Assembly (NCBI RefSeq): GCF_950295315.1
Contig: NC_080176.1
Location: 29,412,924 to 29,476,923 of the forward strand
From: Erinaceus europaeus
Taxonomy: Eukaryota; Chordata; Mammalia; Eulipotyphla; Erinaceidae
DNA length: 64,000 nucleotides
Direction: 5' to 3'
The translations under genes and the position numbers were made by a program. The notes under the pieces were generated by a model. That model ran no database searches and had not been told where the DNA came from. It saw only the letters and a list, made by a program, of their open reading frames with translations. Positions within the stretch are counted from its first letter, which is position 1; each line of letters opens with the position of its first letter. This document shows, one piece after another, positions 50,578 to 61,374 of this stretch.

Positions 50578-51030
50578 GTGGGGTTACACTTAATATAAAT
50601 GCTGAAGTTAGAAATGACAGGAAATACCTAGGGGAACACAGACACTGCAGCAAGATCTCTGCAGGCAGGCAATGAACCTGTTTACCCTCTTGTGTAAACT
50701 CGCCCACTTCCTTCCATGGTTGTGATTCCTTCCTTGCAGAAGAATGAAGTGATGGAGATAGTTTACTTCCAAACTTGGTCCACAGCCCAAACAAGTGTTC
50801 AGCTGACCACAGGAAGAGAAATGAATGTGTCCCTCAGTCCTTAAGTCTGCTTTGTCAGTACCTAGAAAGAGCACTTGGACCCCTCACTTTGCTTCTCGCT
50901 TTATGTATTGGAGGGGATAGATGTTAATGAGACTTACTGCAGAGATTTTGAAATACTGTACAAACATGGAATCTATATGCTGTATCCTGGAACTTACAGG
51001 TTCCTATAGGAATTTATAGGTTTGATATAA
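50578..51030. other. Unique sequence
   Basis: No repeat or exon recognised. Confidence 0.45.
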
Positions 51031-51034
51031 TTGA

Positions 51035-51412
51035 CATTATAGGCCAACTATATCAAAATGTTGACTGATGGGAAGCCTACATCTCGTTCCCCAGGCACAC
51101 CTGTGCTTGGAGGAAGGAAATTGTTGAACAAGAAATGAGAGCGGTAATAGGTGGTGGTGGAGGCGGGGCTTGGATGTTTCTAAACTAAACTTGTGGATGT
51201 GGCTTGTGCTCTCTCTACTAGTAAGGGCTGCTGACATGTAAGGGCTTTCAGGATCTCTCTCTCTCTCTCTCTCTCTGCCCACATGTGGATGTTCTAAATT
51301 TTCCTGAATAAAGTTTAAAATTCCTGAGAAATCCTGCTTTCTACTCAATTCTTTGTTGGGATTATGCATGACAAACTGTTAAACATGAGGGGAATGGAAT
51401 CAGTCCAAATTC
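51035..51412 (+). mobile_element. LTR-like unit T2 (low confidence)
   Basis: Same ordered blocks as T1 at 32340-32660, with CCTGAATAAAGTTTAAAATTCC (AATAAA at 51306) and CTTTCTACTCAATTCTTTGTTG near the end. A CT repeat lies at 51252-51278. Confidence 0.5.
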
Positions 51413-51534
51413 CCCCCCAGTGGAATCAAAAGTCAGCATGAACCGAATCCCAGCTACCCACTTAACCAGGATGCCAGTAATAAATCTTTCCAAAGACAGC
51501 CTTGGAGCTATCATGGCTATAAAAAGTACTTAGA

Positions 51535-51730
51535 AGGCCAGGCAGTGGTGCACTTGATTAAGCTCACATATTACAGTGCATAACGACCTGGGTTCAAGCC
51601 CCTGGTCCTCACCTGTAGGGGGAAAGCTTTACAAGTGGTGAAAATCAGGGTTGTATGTGCCTCTGTCTCTTTCACTCTATCTCCCCTCCCCTCTCAATTT
51701 CTCTGTCTCTATCCAATAATAAATAAATAA
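51535..51730 (+). mobile_element. SINE-A
   Basis: GGCCAGGCAGTGGTGCACTTG head, GGGTTCAAGCCCC B box, CTATCCAATAATAAATAAATAA. GTACTTA / GTACTCA on the two sides is a possible target duplication. Confidence 0.9.
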
Positions 51731-51759
51731 TGTACTCAGCTTTTGATTTGTTTATTAAT

Positions 51760-52004
51760 TTTTTATTCTATTTATTCCCTTTTGTTGTCCTTGTTTTATT
51801 GTTGTAGTTATTATTGTTGTTGATGATGTCGTTGTTGTTGGATAGAACAGAAAGAAATGGAGAAAGGAGGGGAAGACAGAGAGGGGTGAGAAAGACACCT
51901 GCAGACCTGCTTCACCGCTTGTGAAGCGACTCCCCAGCAGGTGGAGAGCCAGTCCTTGCGCTTTGTGCCATGTGCACTTAACCCACTGCACTACCACCCA
52001 ACTT
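51760..52004 (-). mobile_element. SINE-B, lacking terminal block
   Basis: TATTCCCTTTTGTTGTCC, (GTT)n, GGATAGAACAGAAAGAAATGG, CTTCACCGCTTGTGAAGCGAC, head complement CACTACCACCCAAC; the B-box region is deleted. Confidence 0.9.
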
Positions 52005-52007
52005 CCT

Positions 52008-52174
52008 GTTTATTAATTTTTATAGAGTGGGAGAGGATGAGCTGGAGAGGGGAAGATAGAGAGATACCTGCAGCACTGCTCTAGCACACATGAAACTTCC
52101 CTGCCTGCAGGTAGGGACCAGGGGCTTGAACCTAGGTCTTTGTGCATGATGATGTGTGCACCATCACCCAGTCC
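52008..52174 (-). mobile_element. SINE-A
   Basis: TTATTAATTTTTATAGAGTGGG to GTGTGCACCATCACCCAGTCC. Confidence 0.86.
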
Positions 52175-52184
52175 TTCAGCTTTT

Positions 52185-52938
52185 TTCAAAAAATTTTATT
52201 TATTTATTTATTGGATAGAGATAGGCAGAAATTGAGAGAAGAGGGGGAGAGAGGCAGAGAGACACCTGCGTTACTGCTTTACCACTTGCAAAGCTGTGAG
52301 AGAGTGAGTTACACTAACTCTTCCATTTCAGAAGTTCCCCATTTAAAAGAGCTTATTAGCCACAGAATAATGACAGGCAGAAAGCTGGCCTCTCAGGAAC
52401 TGCCTAGGCCAGCAGGCTGCATAACCTAGCCTAGCGCGCTGAAGTGACATCACAAAATAAAGGTTTGTGTGAAAGTTTGAAATTAACCCGCTCTATTTGC
52501 TTCTGTAATACCTGCTTTACTTAGCTATAGATTGGTGCCATAAGATAGAGTTAAAAATGTATACCTTAGATAAGGGTGTGGAATGTACCTTTGGCTTACA
52601 CAAGAATGCCCCTCTGCCTCCTGCTTCCGTAGATAAGAGTCACTAACCCCATCCCGGAGTGCTATAAAAACCCCTAGTTTAGAGAGCTAATGGTCCCCAA
52701 GCGACAGTGGCTACTCTGACATTCTGGCTTGGGGACCTCTCAGCTGAGACGCCCTGTGTGTCTTTGTGTGTTTGTATTACTTGCTATTCTATGTGATGGT
52801 GTCAATTTCCTGTGTCAGCTTCAGTTTGTGACAGGACTCGGTCAGTAGCAACTTAACTAAGCTTTTCCCCTGCAGGTGAATCTGGTTCCTTGTGCACTGT
52901 AACATGCACTCAACCAGCTGTCCCCCACCTGGCCCCTG
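52185..52938 (-). mobile_element. SINE-A split by LTR P2
   Basis: 3' part at 52185-52294 (TTTATTGGATAGAGATAGGC ... CCACTTGCAAAGC), 5' part at 52859-52938 (AAGCTTTTCCCCTGCAGGTG ... CCCCCACCTGGCCC). Confidence 0.88.
52295..52858 (+). mobile_element. Solo LTR P2, 564 bp, 4-bp target duplication
   Basis: It starts TGTGAGAGAGTGAG and ends CAACTTAACT (terminal CA mutated). AAGC at 52291-52294 and 52859-52862 are the target duplications; four bases is typical of class I (gammaretrovirus-like) endogenous elements. TATA box GCTATAAAAACC at 52661-52672. No internal genes are present, so it arose by LTR-LTR recombination. Confidence 0.83.
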
Positions 52939-53124
52939 CTTTTTTGTTGTTGTTGTTAAGTAGGAAGGTGGGGAAAATTGTCATCTTACACCATTGAGGC
53001 TATGGCCAAGTCAGCAAAGGTATAAGGAATGCCAAGGAGGGCTGGAAAACACGGGGTCAAACCCAGGCAGAGGGTCCAGGAGCTAGAGAACTGGTTTCTG
53101 GTTTGATAGTTAATAGGCATGTGA

Positions 53125-53265
53125 GGGGGATGGAGAGACAGCTCAGCGTTTAGACCATACGATGTGCATGCTTATTGCCTTAGGTTCAGTTTCCAGTACT
53201 GCTGTATACCTGAGCTGAGCTGTGCTCTGGTCTTACTCAACCGTCAGAATAAATAAATGGATTTC
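53125..53265 (+). mobile_element. SINE-C-like, old
   Basis: GGAGAGACAGCTCAGCGTTTAG (A-box-like), TTAGGTTCAGTTTCC (B-box-like), CCTGAGCTGAGCTGTGCTCTGG end block, ATAAATAAAT tail. Confidence 0.72.
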
Positions 53266-53690
53266 TCACCTTGAACTTGTAGAAGAGCAATTGTGGTGAA
53301 GACATGGTTCAGGGATGGTCAGCTTCCCTTTGTGGAGTCTACACCAGCCATTTTCCTTACGACTCCGTGGAGCCAAAACCCTCACCAGTTTGCCTAGGAG
53401 ACTCGAGCTGATTTATGTCTTGTTTCTGGGCCTTTTTTTTTTTTTAAATTAGAGATATGAAAACTAAGCATCTCTTACCAAAAAAAAAGGTTTTATAGCA
53501 GTTCAGGGAATAGAACTGTTTTAGGAGGATGCCAAAGCAGAGACTAGCTGGAATGAAATCACTCTTCAAATACAGGATTGAGATATGAAACAATGTTTAC
53601 TTTTTCCATGTAATCAAGAGATGGAAAGTAATGTAGAGAGAAACTGCTTTCTTGTTTCTTGGTGATTCATTTGGCAAGTGTTTAAAATTA
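53266..53690. other. Unique sequence
   Basis: No repeat or exon recognised; T-run at 53430-53446. Confidence 0.45.
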
Positions 53691-53694
53691 TCCA

Positions 53695-53848
53695 TGGGGG
53701 TGGGGGAGTCAGCCTAATGGTGATGCAAAAAGACTTTCATGCCTGAGGCTATAAGGTTCCAGGTTCAGGCCCCAGGATCACCATTAGCCAGAGTTGAGTA
53801 GTTCTCTGATAAAATCAATCAATCAATTTATTTTAATAAAATAAAATA
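53695..53848 (+). mobile_element. SINE-C
   Basis: GAGTCAGCCTAATGGTGATGC, CCAGGTTCAGGCCCC B box, TTAGCCAGAGTTGAGTAG, (ATCA)n and ATAAAAT tail. Confidence 0.87.
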
Positions 53849-53954
53849 TCCACATTAATACTCCATGAGGGTGAGCGGAGATGGGGCTAGATATTCAACA
53901 CAACAACAGCAAGCAAAAGTCTTTTGGGATTATAATTCAATAGGATTTTAAAGT

Positions 53955-54823
53955 CTTTTTTTAAAAAGGAACTTTATTCATCGGATAAAGACAGCCAGAA
54001 ATTGAGAGGGCAGGAGGAAATAGAGAGGGAGAGAGACACACCTGCAGTATTGCTTCACCACTTGCAAAGCTTGCTGTCGGCTTTCTGGCGGGGTGATCTC
54101 CAGGAGAAAGGTAACGGACCGGTTCTTTCACACTCGTGCAAGGGACAACATGAAGTAAAGACACCGGGGAGACTGCAGCGTGCTCAGATCTCAGATCTCA
54201 TTTATTAGCAGGTAGGCAAAGGTTTAAATAGAAAACCAAACAAGGAACATTATTCAAATATGTCAGAAATTACAGGTTTCTTAAAGGTCAGCTTGCCCCT
54301 ATGGTAGGGGGCTGGTATGACAAGAATTGATGCAGATACATAAAGGTCAAGATAATTAGTCTCCTGATGCAGGCATTTAATTACCCAAAGGCTTTGAGGG
54401 GAGAAGAGGGGTTGAACCACTTAAGGCAAGATAGAGAGAAGATAAGCAAATTAAGGACATCAAAGGGCACTGCTAGGAGTGTGTGATAAGGTGTGTTCTC
54501 CTCTGTGAACTTTGAATCTTAAAGTAGGTGGCCATGTGGCCTGCAGTAATGAAGAGAGGCAGTGAGGTTTCCTGGGCCTGAGAGTCAAGAAGGAAAGACC
54601 TAAGTCTGAGTTTCTCCCCTTCGTTCACCTCGGTTGAGAGAGACTCACAAAAAGGTACCTTCTCAGACCTCCATCCAAGGATGGGGAGTTCTCCCTAAGC
54701 TCTATCAAGCTTACACGTAGTCCCACAGCTTGCCCCCTGCAGGTGGGGACTGGGGGCTTGAACATGGGTCCTTGCACATTGCAACATGTGTGTTCAACCA
54801 GGTGTGCCACCACTCAGCCCTGG
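53955..54823 (-). mobile_element. SINE-A split by LTR S
   Basis: 3' part at 53955-54074 (TTTATTCATCGGATAAAGAC ... CTTGCAAAGCTTGC), 5' part at 54728-54823 (GCTTGCCCCCTGCAGGTGGG ... GTGCCACCACTCAGCCC). Confidence 0.92.
54075..54727 (-). mobile_element. Solo LTR S, 653 bp, exact 6-bp target duplication
   Basis: It starts TGTCGGCTTTCTGG and ends CGTAGTCCCACA (TG...CA). GCTTGC at 54069-54074 and 54728-54733 flank it exactly. On the minus strand a TATTTAAACC box (complement about 54218-54227) precedes CTAATAAATG (complement about 54200-54209). Class II-like by duplication length; no internal genes remain. Confidence 0.93.
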
Positions 54824-54845
54824 GAATTTAAAGTCTTTAAATACT

Positions 54846-54890
54846 TATTTCTGGCTGTCTCTATTCAGTAAATAAATAAAGACAATTAAA
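54846..54890 (+). mobile_element. SINE-A, 3' end only
   Basis: TTTCTGGCTGTCTCTATTCAG followed by TAAATAAATAAAGAC: a strongly 5'-truncated copy. Confidence 0.8.
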
Positions 54891-54904
54891 AACATGTTTA
54901 TAAA

Positions 54905-55055
54905 TACAGGTGACCAAGAGATGACTGACTCAGAAGAAAGAGTCCACATCTCACTATATCTGAGTCCCTGGGTTTCATCCCCGGGACCACACGGGAGCAA
55001 CCAGAAATAGCAAGGAAATGGTATGAATGGTGGAGTGGTGCTTTAGTATTCACCT
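54905..55055 (+). mobile_element. SINE-F-like, old
   Basis: AGATGACTGACTCAGAAGAAAG, GAGTCCCTGGGTTTCATCCCC (B-box-like), ACCACACGGGAGCAACC. Assignment is tentative. Confidence 0.5.
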
Positions 55056-55067
55056 TTCTTTGTTTTA

Positions 55068-55371
55068 TTATATTTTATTTATTTTTTGCCTCCAGGGTTA
55101 TCACTGAGCCTCAGTGCCTGCACTATGAATCCACTGCTTCTAGCGGTCAGCTTTTTCCCATGATTGTTGTTGTTATTATTATTGTTGCTGATGTTGTTGG
55201 ACAGGACAGAGAGCAATTGAGAGAGGAAGAGAAGATAGAGAGGAGGAAAGATAGACACCTGCAGACCTGCTTCACCACCGTGAAGGGATCCAGGGGCTCG
55301 AACCTGGATCCTTACACTGGTCCCTGAGCTTCGCATTATGTCTGCTTAGCCCGGTGCACCACTGCCCCACT
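55068..55371 (-). mobile_element. SINE-B, complete
   Basis: GCCTCCAGGGTTATCACTGAGC terminal block, GTTGTTGTT region, body with a short deletion at the second Cys block, GGGGCTCGAACCTGGATCC, head complement CACCACTGCCCCAC. Confidence 0.9.
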
Positions 55372-55517
55372 CACTAGTGTTTGTCTCTCTACACACAAAA
55401 TGAAAGTGTGTGCACCTATGAGATCCTGAATTCTTTTTTCTAAACTACTGATTTCTGTTGGAGTATGGAAATAATCAAAGCTTCTCTGATAAGAATATGC
55501 ATTTTAATATTATCCCT

Positions 55518-55724
55518 TTTTTAAAAAACGTTTTTATTTATTGTTGGATAGAGACAGAGAGGAATTGAGAGGGGAGGGGGAGACAGAGAGGGAGAGAGAC
55601 AGAGAGACACTTGCAGCACTGCCTGTGAAGCTTTCCCCCTGCAGGTGAAGACCAGGGACTTGAACCTGCAACCATGTGCGCTGCCAGGTGTGCACTTAAC
55701 CAGGTGCACCACCGCCTGGCCCCC
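55518..55724 (-). mobile_element. SINE-A
   Basis: TTTATTTATTGTTGGATAGAG to GTGCACCACCGCCTGGCCCC. Confidence 0.92.
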
Positions 55725-56021
55725 GATATTATCTCTTTATACCAATGCAGACAGATGAATACACAGCCACACAAAGCAAATAGTTCAGAATAAATCATGG
55801 ATGATCAAAGTCATTAAATAATGATGGAGGAAATATTTATAGACAACGAAGATATTGACAACACATTAATAGTCACTTAAAAAAGCATCAGGACAGTGTT
55901 TACAGAAGGAACCCTTCGATGTATTTTCAGTACTTGAAATAAAACTACACAAGAATAATTGATAGTGTTTAATTTGGGTCGTTTAAAAACAAAAAACAGA
56001 ACAAAACAGAAAAACCTTGCT

Positions 56022-56205
56022 CCTGGGGATGGTGCAGCCAGCTGGGCACGCATGTTAAGACCTGGGTTCAACCCTCAGCCCCCACGTGCACAAGCACACT
56101 TTTCATGAGTAGTGAAGCAGGGCTACAGGTGTTTCTCTGTCTCTCTCCTTCTCTGTATCTCCTTCCATTCAATTTTTCTCTGTCCTGTCAAAGAAAAAAA
56201 TGGCT
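56022..56205 (+). mobile_element. SINE-A
   Basis: GGGGATGGTGCAGCCAGCTGG head, GGGTTCAACCCTC B box, TGAGTAGTGAAGCAGGGCTAC, TCTCTGTCCTGTC end with A run. Confidence 0.86.
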
Positions 56206-56255
56206 TGAAATGAAACCTATCTACTTCTTGACACACTTCTTTCTTTGGACCATAA

Positions 56256-56317
56256 TTCTTTTTTTTTTTTTTTTTAATATTTATTATTTATTTATTCCCT
56301 TTTGTTGCCCTTGCTTT
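56256..56317 (-). mobile_element. SINE-B, 3' stub interrupted by L1
   Basis: T-run, TTATTTATTTATTCCC and TTTTGTTGCCCTTGC match the SINE-B 3' part; the rest is absent past the L1 junction at 56318. Confidence 0.75.
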
Positions 56318-57003
56318 TTTTTAAATAATTTATTTCTTTATTGGAAAATTAATGTTTTACATTCAACAGTAAATACAATAGTTTGTACATGCATAACATT
56401 CCCCAGATTCCCATTTAACAATACAACCTCCACTATGTCATTCATCATCTTTCATGGACCTGTATTCTCCCCACACACCCACCCACCCCAGAGTCTTTTA
56501 CTTTGGTGTAATACTCCAATTCCATTTCAGGTTCGACTTGTGTTTTCTTTTCTAATCTTGTTTTTCAACTTCGGCCTGAGAGTGAGATCATCCCATATTC
56601 ATCCTTCTGTTTCTGACTTATTTCACTCAACATGATTTTTTCAAGGTCCATCCAAGATCGGCTGAAAACGGTGAAGTCACCATTTTTTACAGCTGAGTAG
56701 TATTCCATTGTGTATATATACCACAACTTGCTCAGCCACTCATCTGTTGTTGGACAGCTGGGTTGCTTCCAGGTTTTGGCTATTACAAATTGTGCTGCTA
56801 AGAATATATGTGTACACAGATCTTTTTTGGATGGGTGTGTTGGGTTCCTTAGGATATATCCTCAGGAGAGGAATTTCAGGATCATAGGGTAGGTCCATTT
56901 CTAGCCTTCTGAGAGTTCTCCAGACTGTTCTCCACAGAGGTTGGACCAACTGACATTCCCACCAGCAGTGCAGGAGGGTTCCTTTGACCCCACAACCTCT
57001 CCA
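56318..57003 (-). mobile_element. L1 3'-end fragment (antisense), 686 bp
   Basis: TTTCTTTATTGGAAAATTAATG to CCCCACAACCTCTCCAGCA is the reverse of L1 from the ORF2 Cys motif to the poly(A) signal. The minus-strand frame 56740-56949 gives the ORF2 end RLEMDLPYDPEIPLL and STICNSQNLEATQLSNNR. 5'-truncated. Confidence 0.92.
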
Positions 57004-57640
57004 GCAAAAAAAAAAAAGAAAGAAAGAAAGAAAGAAAACAGTATTTTATTTTATTTTATGGGGAGAAAACCTATCTCTAATCCAATGTATTTGTTTCTCA
57101 AACCAAAGCAAAACTCATGAAGAAGTCTCTCTGGGCATAAAAGGAGTGGGCAAGAGACGTTTCAATGAGCAATTAGAAGAACAACACACAATTCAAAGAT
57201 GACTTTCCCACACTTGATCCCAGTGTGCAGTTTCTCACATTTGATTACAGTGATCCAAGGAGAAGGTCATATTAGCAGAATGAGAATCAGCCAAATCATT
57301 TTCAGAAGATGAAGTGACCGTTGGGAATGAACCACAAGCCTCTATATCAGGTGGCAAACCTAATTGCATAGTAGCCTAACTGAAGCTCAGTACAATTACT
57401 CTCTCATTTCTTTCCACTTCCTCACTATCCTCCCCCTCCCCAGCCCCTACCTCTGAGATTTCCTTGATAACAGGCAATAAAATGACCTGGCTGGAACACC
57501 CTTCTCAATGTCATTGGTGTAACCTACTCAGTGCTCTCAGTTCTTGTCTAACCCTTACATACCTGTTTTCTTAACTGCTATGAGTGTGTTGTTACCGGTA
57601 AAGTCGTGAACAGCCTTCAGTAAGTACTTTTGTCTCCATC
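57004..57640. other. Unique sequence
   Basis: After a short (GAAA)n at 57013-57038 no repeat or exon is recognised. Confidence 0.45.
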
Positions 57641-57649
57641 ATCTTTTGT

Positions 57650-57788
57650 TACAGAGGCAGAGAGAAATAAAGAGGAAAAGGAGAAGAGACACCTGCAGCA
57701 CCACTTCGCCACTCTTGAAGCTAAGCCCCCCACCCCCTGCAGGTGGGTACCCAAGGCTTGAACCCAGGTCCTTGTGTGTGCTAATGTA
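57650..57788 (-). mobile_element. SINE-A, partial
   Basis: GAGGCAGAGAGAAATAAAGAG, CACCTGCAGCACCACTTCGCC, CCCCCTGCAGGTGGGTACCC, GCTTGAACCCAGGTCC; the head is missing. Confidence 0.83.
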
Positions 57789-58039
57789 AGTAAGGGCTTC
57801 TCAATTCCCTTCTTTGTCCAACATTTCAGGTGTTCATCTGCATTGCTTTGGTGTGATAACAGCAGACTGGATCAAAGAGACTGAGTTGGATCAAAGAAAT
57901 CTGGCTCATTTGTTCTGCTGAAAAGGAGTGGGCAGCTCTGGTTATAAAGGAAAGCATTTCTGCTGTCTATGATATAGAAGGTGGCCATGGAAGAAAATTC
58001 TCCAAATGCTTTGTTGGGAAAAAAAAATGAATTGGGTTA

Positions 58040-58380
58040 ACCTCCTCTTGGATGGAGCTTGAAGGACTCATGTAAAGTGAGATAAGTGAGAAACAGAAGG
58101 ATGAATATGGGATAATCTCACTCATAGACAGAAGTTGAGAAACAAGATCAGAAGAGAAAACACGAAGCAGAACTTGGACTGGAGTTTGTGTCTTGCACCA
58201 AAGTCAAAGACTCAGGGGTGGGTGTGGGGGGAGGTTTTAGGTCCTGGAACATGATGGCAGAGGAGGACCTAGTGGGGATTGAATTGCTATGTGGAAAACT
58301 GAGAAATGTTACACATGTACAAATTATTGTATTTTACAATCAACTGTAAACCATTAATCCCCCAATAAAGAAATTGTTTA
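58040..58380 (+). mobile_element. L1 3'-end fragment
   Basis: CCTCTTGGATGGAGCTTGAAG through the 3' UTR to CCAATAAAGAAATTG (58363-58377). L1 C inserted just after it. Confidence 0.9.
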
Positions 58381-58391
58381 AAAATGAATTA

Positions 58392-59152
58392 TGGGATTCA
58401 ACTTCCGGAGGCGGAGCTATGAGTAGCAGATCACTTTCTCTCCTCTCCTCTCCTCTCCCGGATCAACTAGGAATACCAAAGTAGACCACCCGGACAGAAA
58501 CAAGACAGGACTAGAATGAACACAGGAACCCAGTAAATCACCCGTGAGTACAAACACGTGTGGCTGGTGACAGAGAGGAGAGAGGGGCCTAAGGAGAGAT
58601 TAAGTGACTGCTAACAGTTCAACAGTTTATCAGTGGAGACACCACATCCAGTCTGCTCCACAACAAGGGGACAACGGAAGGGAGGAAAGGACTCCCCAGA
58701 AAATCACCAAGTGCAACTCTGAGTCTCCATTGCTACTACCCTCAGAATCTGGAGCAGCAACAGGGAGGGACACCAGGGGACAGAGATCTAACTGGGAAAC
58801 TCATGAGAAGACCTATACCTCTGTGACATAGCTGAGGGGCTGTGAAAGTCTCTTTGCATAACCACTGGATTATCTCTGCCACACCCTGCTTTAGCTCTTG
58901 GTCATGAGTCAGTGATTAAGCTAAGAAGCCTATTGATAGTTTAAGAGCCCTCAGGCTCCAATAGCCTACAGGGTAGAAAAAAAAGGCTTTTACACCACTG
59001 AGCTCCACTCAGGGATTGAAAAAACTGTTAACTTCCACCATGGTAAACCCTTTAATTAAATTACTTAGACACAAGTCAATCCAGGCAATAGTGATCAAAA
59101 ATTTGAAAAGTACTGATAAAGGGAACTCATAACATAATATGAGTTAAAAACA
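58392..59152 (+). promoter_or_regulatory. L1 C 5' UTR (internal promoter region)
   Basis: It opens with CTTCCGGAGGCGGAGCTATG; CTTCCGG fits an ETS-type site and the region has (CTCTC)n at 58437-58456. L1 5' UTRs carry the pol II internal promoter. No ORF0-like reading frame is claimed. Confidence 0.7.
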
Positions 59153-60125
59153 ATGGTTAAAACAACAAGAAAAAATATTGGAGACTCGAACCAGGACAAG
59201 ATTCCAGCTAAAAGTCCTCCAGAAGGTGAAGCACAAAACAACGAGTTCAACATCCAAACATTAGCTAAGGAAATAATAACAGGAGTGAGTAAAGAATTTG
59301 AAAAAATTGTAATCAGAAATTCAGGAACAACAAATGAGAATATGGAAGAAAATTCTAATAATCTCATGGTTATTAGAGAGTTGAAAGCTGAAATCGCTGA
59401 GCTAAGAAGGCAACTAGCTGAACAAGCTAAAACAGTATCAGAGCAGGGCAACAAAATAGAGGAACTCCAGAAAGCAGTAGAGGGCAGAGAGAATAGAATC
59501 AATGAGGCTGAAGACAGAATTAGCAAGATTGAGGATGAATTAGAGACAACTAAAAAAGAAGTAAGAGATCTCAAAAAGAGATTAAGAGATGCTGAAAACA
59601 ACAACAGAGTCCTATGGGATGACTTCAAAAGAAACAATATATGCATTATTGGCTTACCAGAGGAAGAAAGAGAAGGAGAGGAAGAAAGCATTCTCCAGGC
59701 CATAATAGCTGAAAATTTCTCTAGTCTAGACAACACCAAAGACATAAAGATTCAAGAAGCCCAGAGGGTCCCAAACAGAATTAACCCAGACCTAAAGACA
59801 CCAAGACATGTCATACTTAGATTGGAAAGGAATAAGGATAAAGAAAGGATCCACAAGGCTGCAAGAGAAAAACAGAGTCACCTACAAAGGAAAACCCATA
59901 AGATTAACAGCAGACTTCTCCATACAAACACTACAGGCCAGAAGAGAATGGCAAGATATCTATCGAGTGCTCAATGAGAAAGGCTTTCAGCCAAGAATAC
60001 TATATCCTGCTGGACTGTCATTCAGACTAGATGGAAGCATGAAAACCTTCTCAGACAAGCAACAGTTGAAGGAAGCAACCATCACCAAGCCTGCCCTGAA
60101 AGAAGTTCTGAAAGGTCTCCTATAA
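59153..60125 (+). pseudogene. L1 C ORF1 (ORF1p), one frameshift
   Basis: From MVKTTRKNIGDS the frame runs 274 codons to 59977. The true C-terminus is in another frame from about 59870 to 60125. L1 B has two extra bases (ACAAAGAGTCACC against ACAGAGTCACC), so a 2-bp deletion at about 59873 is the cause. Residues about 70-145 form a heptad coiled coil (LKAEIAELRRQLAEQ, ISKIEDELETTKKEV), 160-170 the RRM-like ICIIGLPEEE, then the C-terminal domain including FRLDGSMKTFSDKQQLKE. ORF1p is the trimeric RNA chaperone of L1 particles. Confidence 0.9.
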
Positions 60126-60180
60126 ACAACCAGACCACCACAAATAGTACATATAGCAAAACACTCTAAACTCTACAAGA

Positions 60181-61374
60181 ATGGTGTTAAAATATCTTCA
60201 ATCTTTGATATCAATAAATGTCAATGGCCTGAATTCACCTATTAAAAGACACAGAGTAGGAAGATGGATCAGAAAACACAACCCAACAATATGTTGTCTA
60301 CAGGAAACTCACCTAACTCAACAAGACAAACACAGACTTAAAGTGAAAGGATGGAAAACTATCATACAAGCCAATGGCCCACAAAAAAGAGCAGGAACAG
60401 CTATTCTCAAATCTGACATGATAGACTTTAAAATAGATAAGATTAAAAAAGATAGGAATGGACACTACTTAATGCTCAGAGGATCAGTCAATCAAGAGGA
60501 CTTAACAATTATTAATATCTATGCACCCAATGAGAAGCCATCTAAATACATCAAACTTCTACTGAAAGAGCTACAGCAATATATTAACAGTAACACAATC
60601 ATAGTCGGGGACTTCAACACCCCACTATCTCAACTTGACAGATCATCCAGGAAGAAAATCAGTAAAGACATAAGGGAGCTAAATGAAGAGATAGATAAAC
60701 TAGAACTATTGGACATTTTCAGAGTCATTCATCCCAAGAAACTGGAATACACATTTTACTCAAATCCACATGGATCATTCTCAAGGATAGACCATATGTT
60801 AGGCCACAAAGACAGCATCAGCCAATTCAAGAGCACTGAAATCATCCCAAGCATCTTCTCAGACCACAGTGGAATTAAACTAACACTTAACAATCAACAA
60901 AAGATTAGTAACAGTCCCAAAATGTGGAAACTCAACATTACACTTCTTAACAACTTCTGGGTCAAAGAGGAAATCAAGGAAGAAATCAAAATGTTTCGAG
61001 AGTTCAATGAAAATGAAGACACAAGCTATCAAAATATTTGGCACACAGCTAAAGCATTCCTAAGAGGGAAGTTCATAGCTATACAAGCACACATTAGGGA
61101 ACAAGAAAAGGCACAAATAAACAGCCTGATTACACATCTTAAAGACCTAGAAGAAGAACAACAAAGGAATCCTAAAGCAACCAGAAGGACAGAAATCACT
61201 AAAGTTAGGGCAGAAATAAATAACATTGAGAATAGGAAAACCATACAAAAGGTCAATGAAAGTAAATGTTGGTTCAAATCAAAAATCTTCCCAAAAATAA
61301 AAGTCCTGGACCAGATGGTTTTACAAATGAATTCTACAAAACCTTCAAAGAAGAACTCATACCTCTACTTTTAA
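60181..61374 (+). pseudogene. L1 C ORF2 endonuclease domain
   Basis: The 397-residue frame holds an intact APE endonuclease: [26 protein letters not shown] (60295-60324), [24 protein letters not shown] (GDFN at 60607-60618), RIDHMLGHK and SDHSGIKL (SDH at 60859-60867). After about codon 365 a deletion joins NESKCWFKS to the RT-proximal [13 protein letters not shown] region in a different frame, so the last residues are out of frame. Confidence 0.92.

Noticed and set aside
56105..56635. A 176-codon hydrophobic frame
   Set aside because: It crosses a SINE-A, a SINE-B stub and an antisense L1 3' UTR; the hydrophobicity comes from T-rich sequence.
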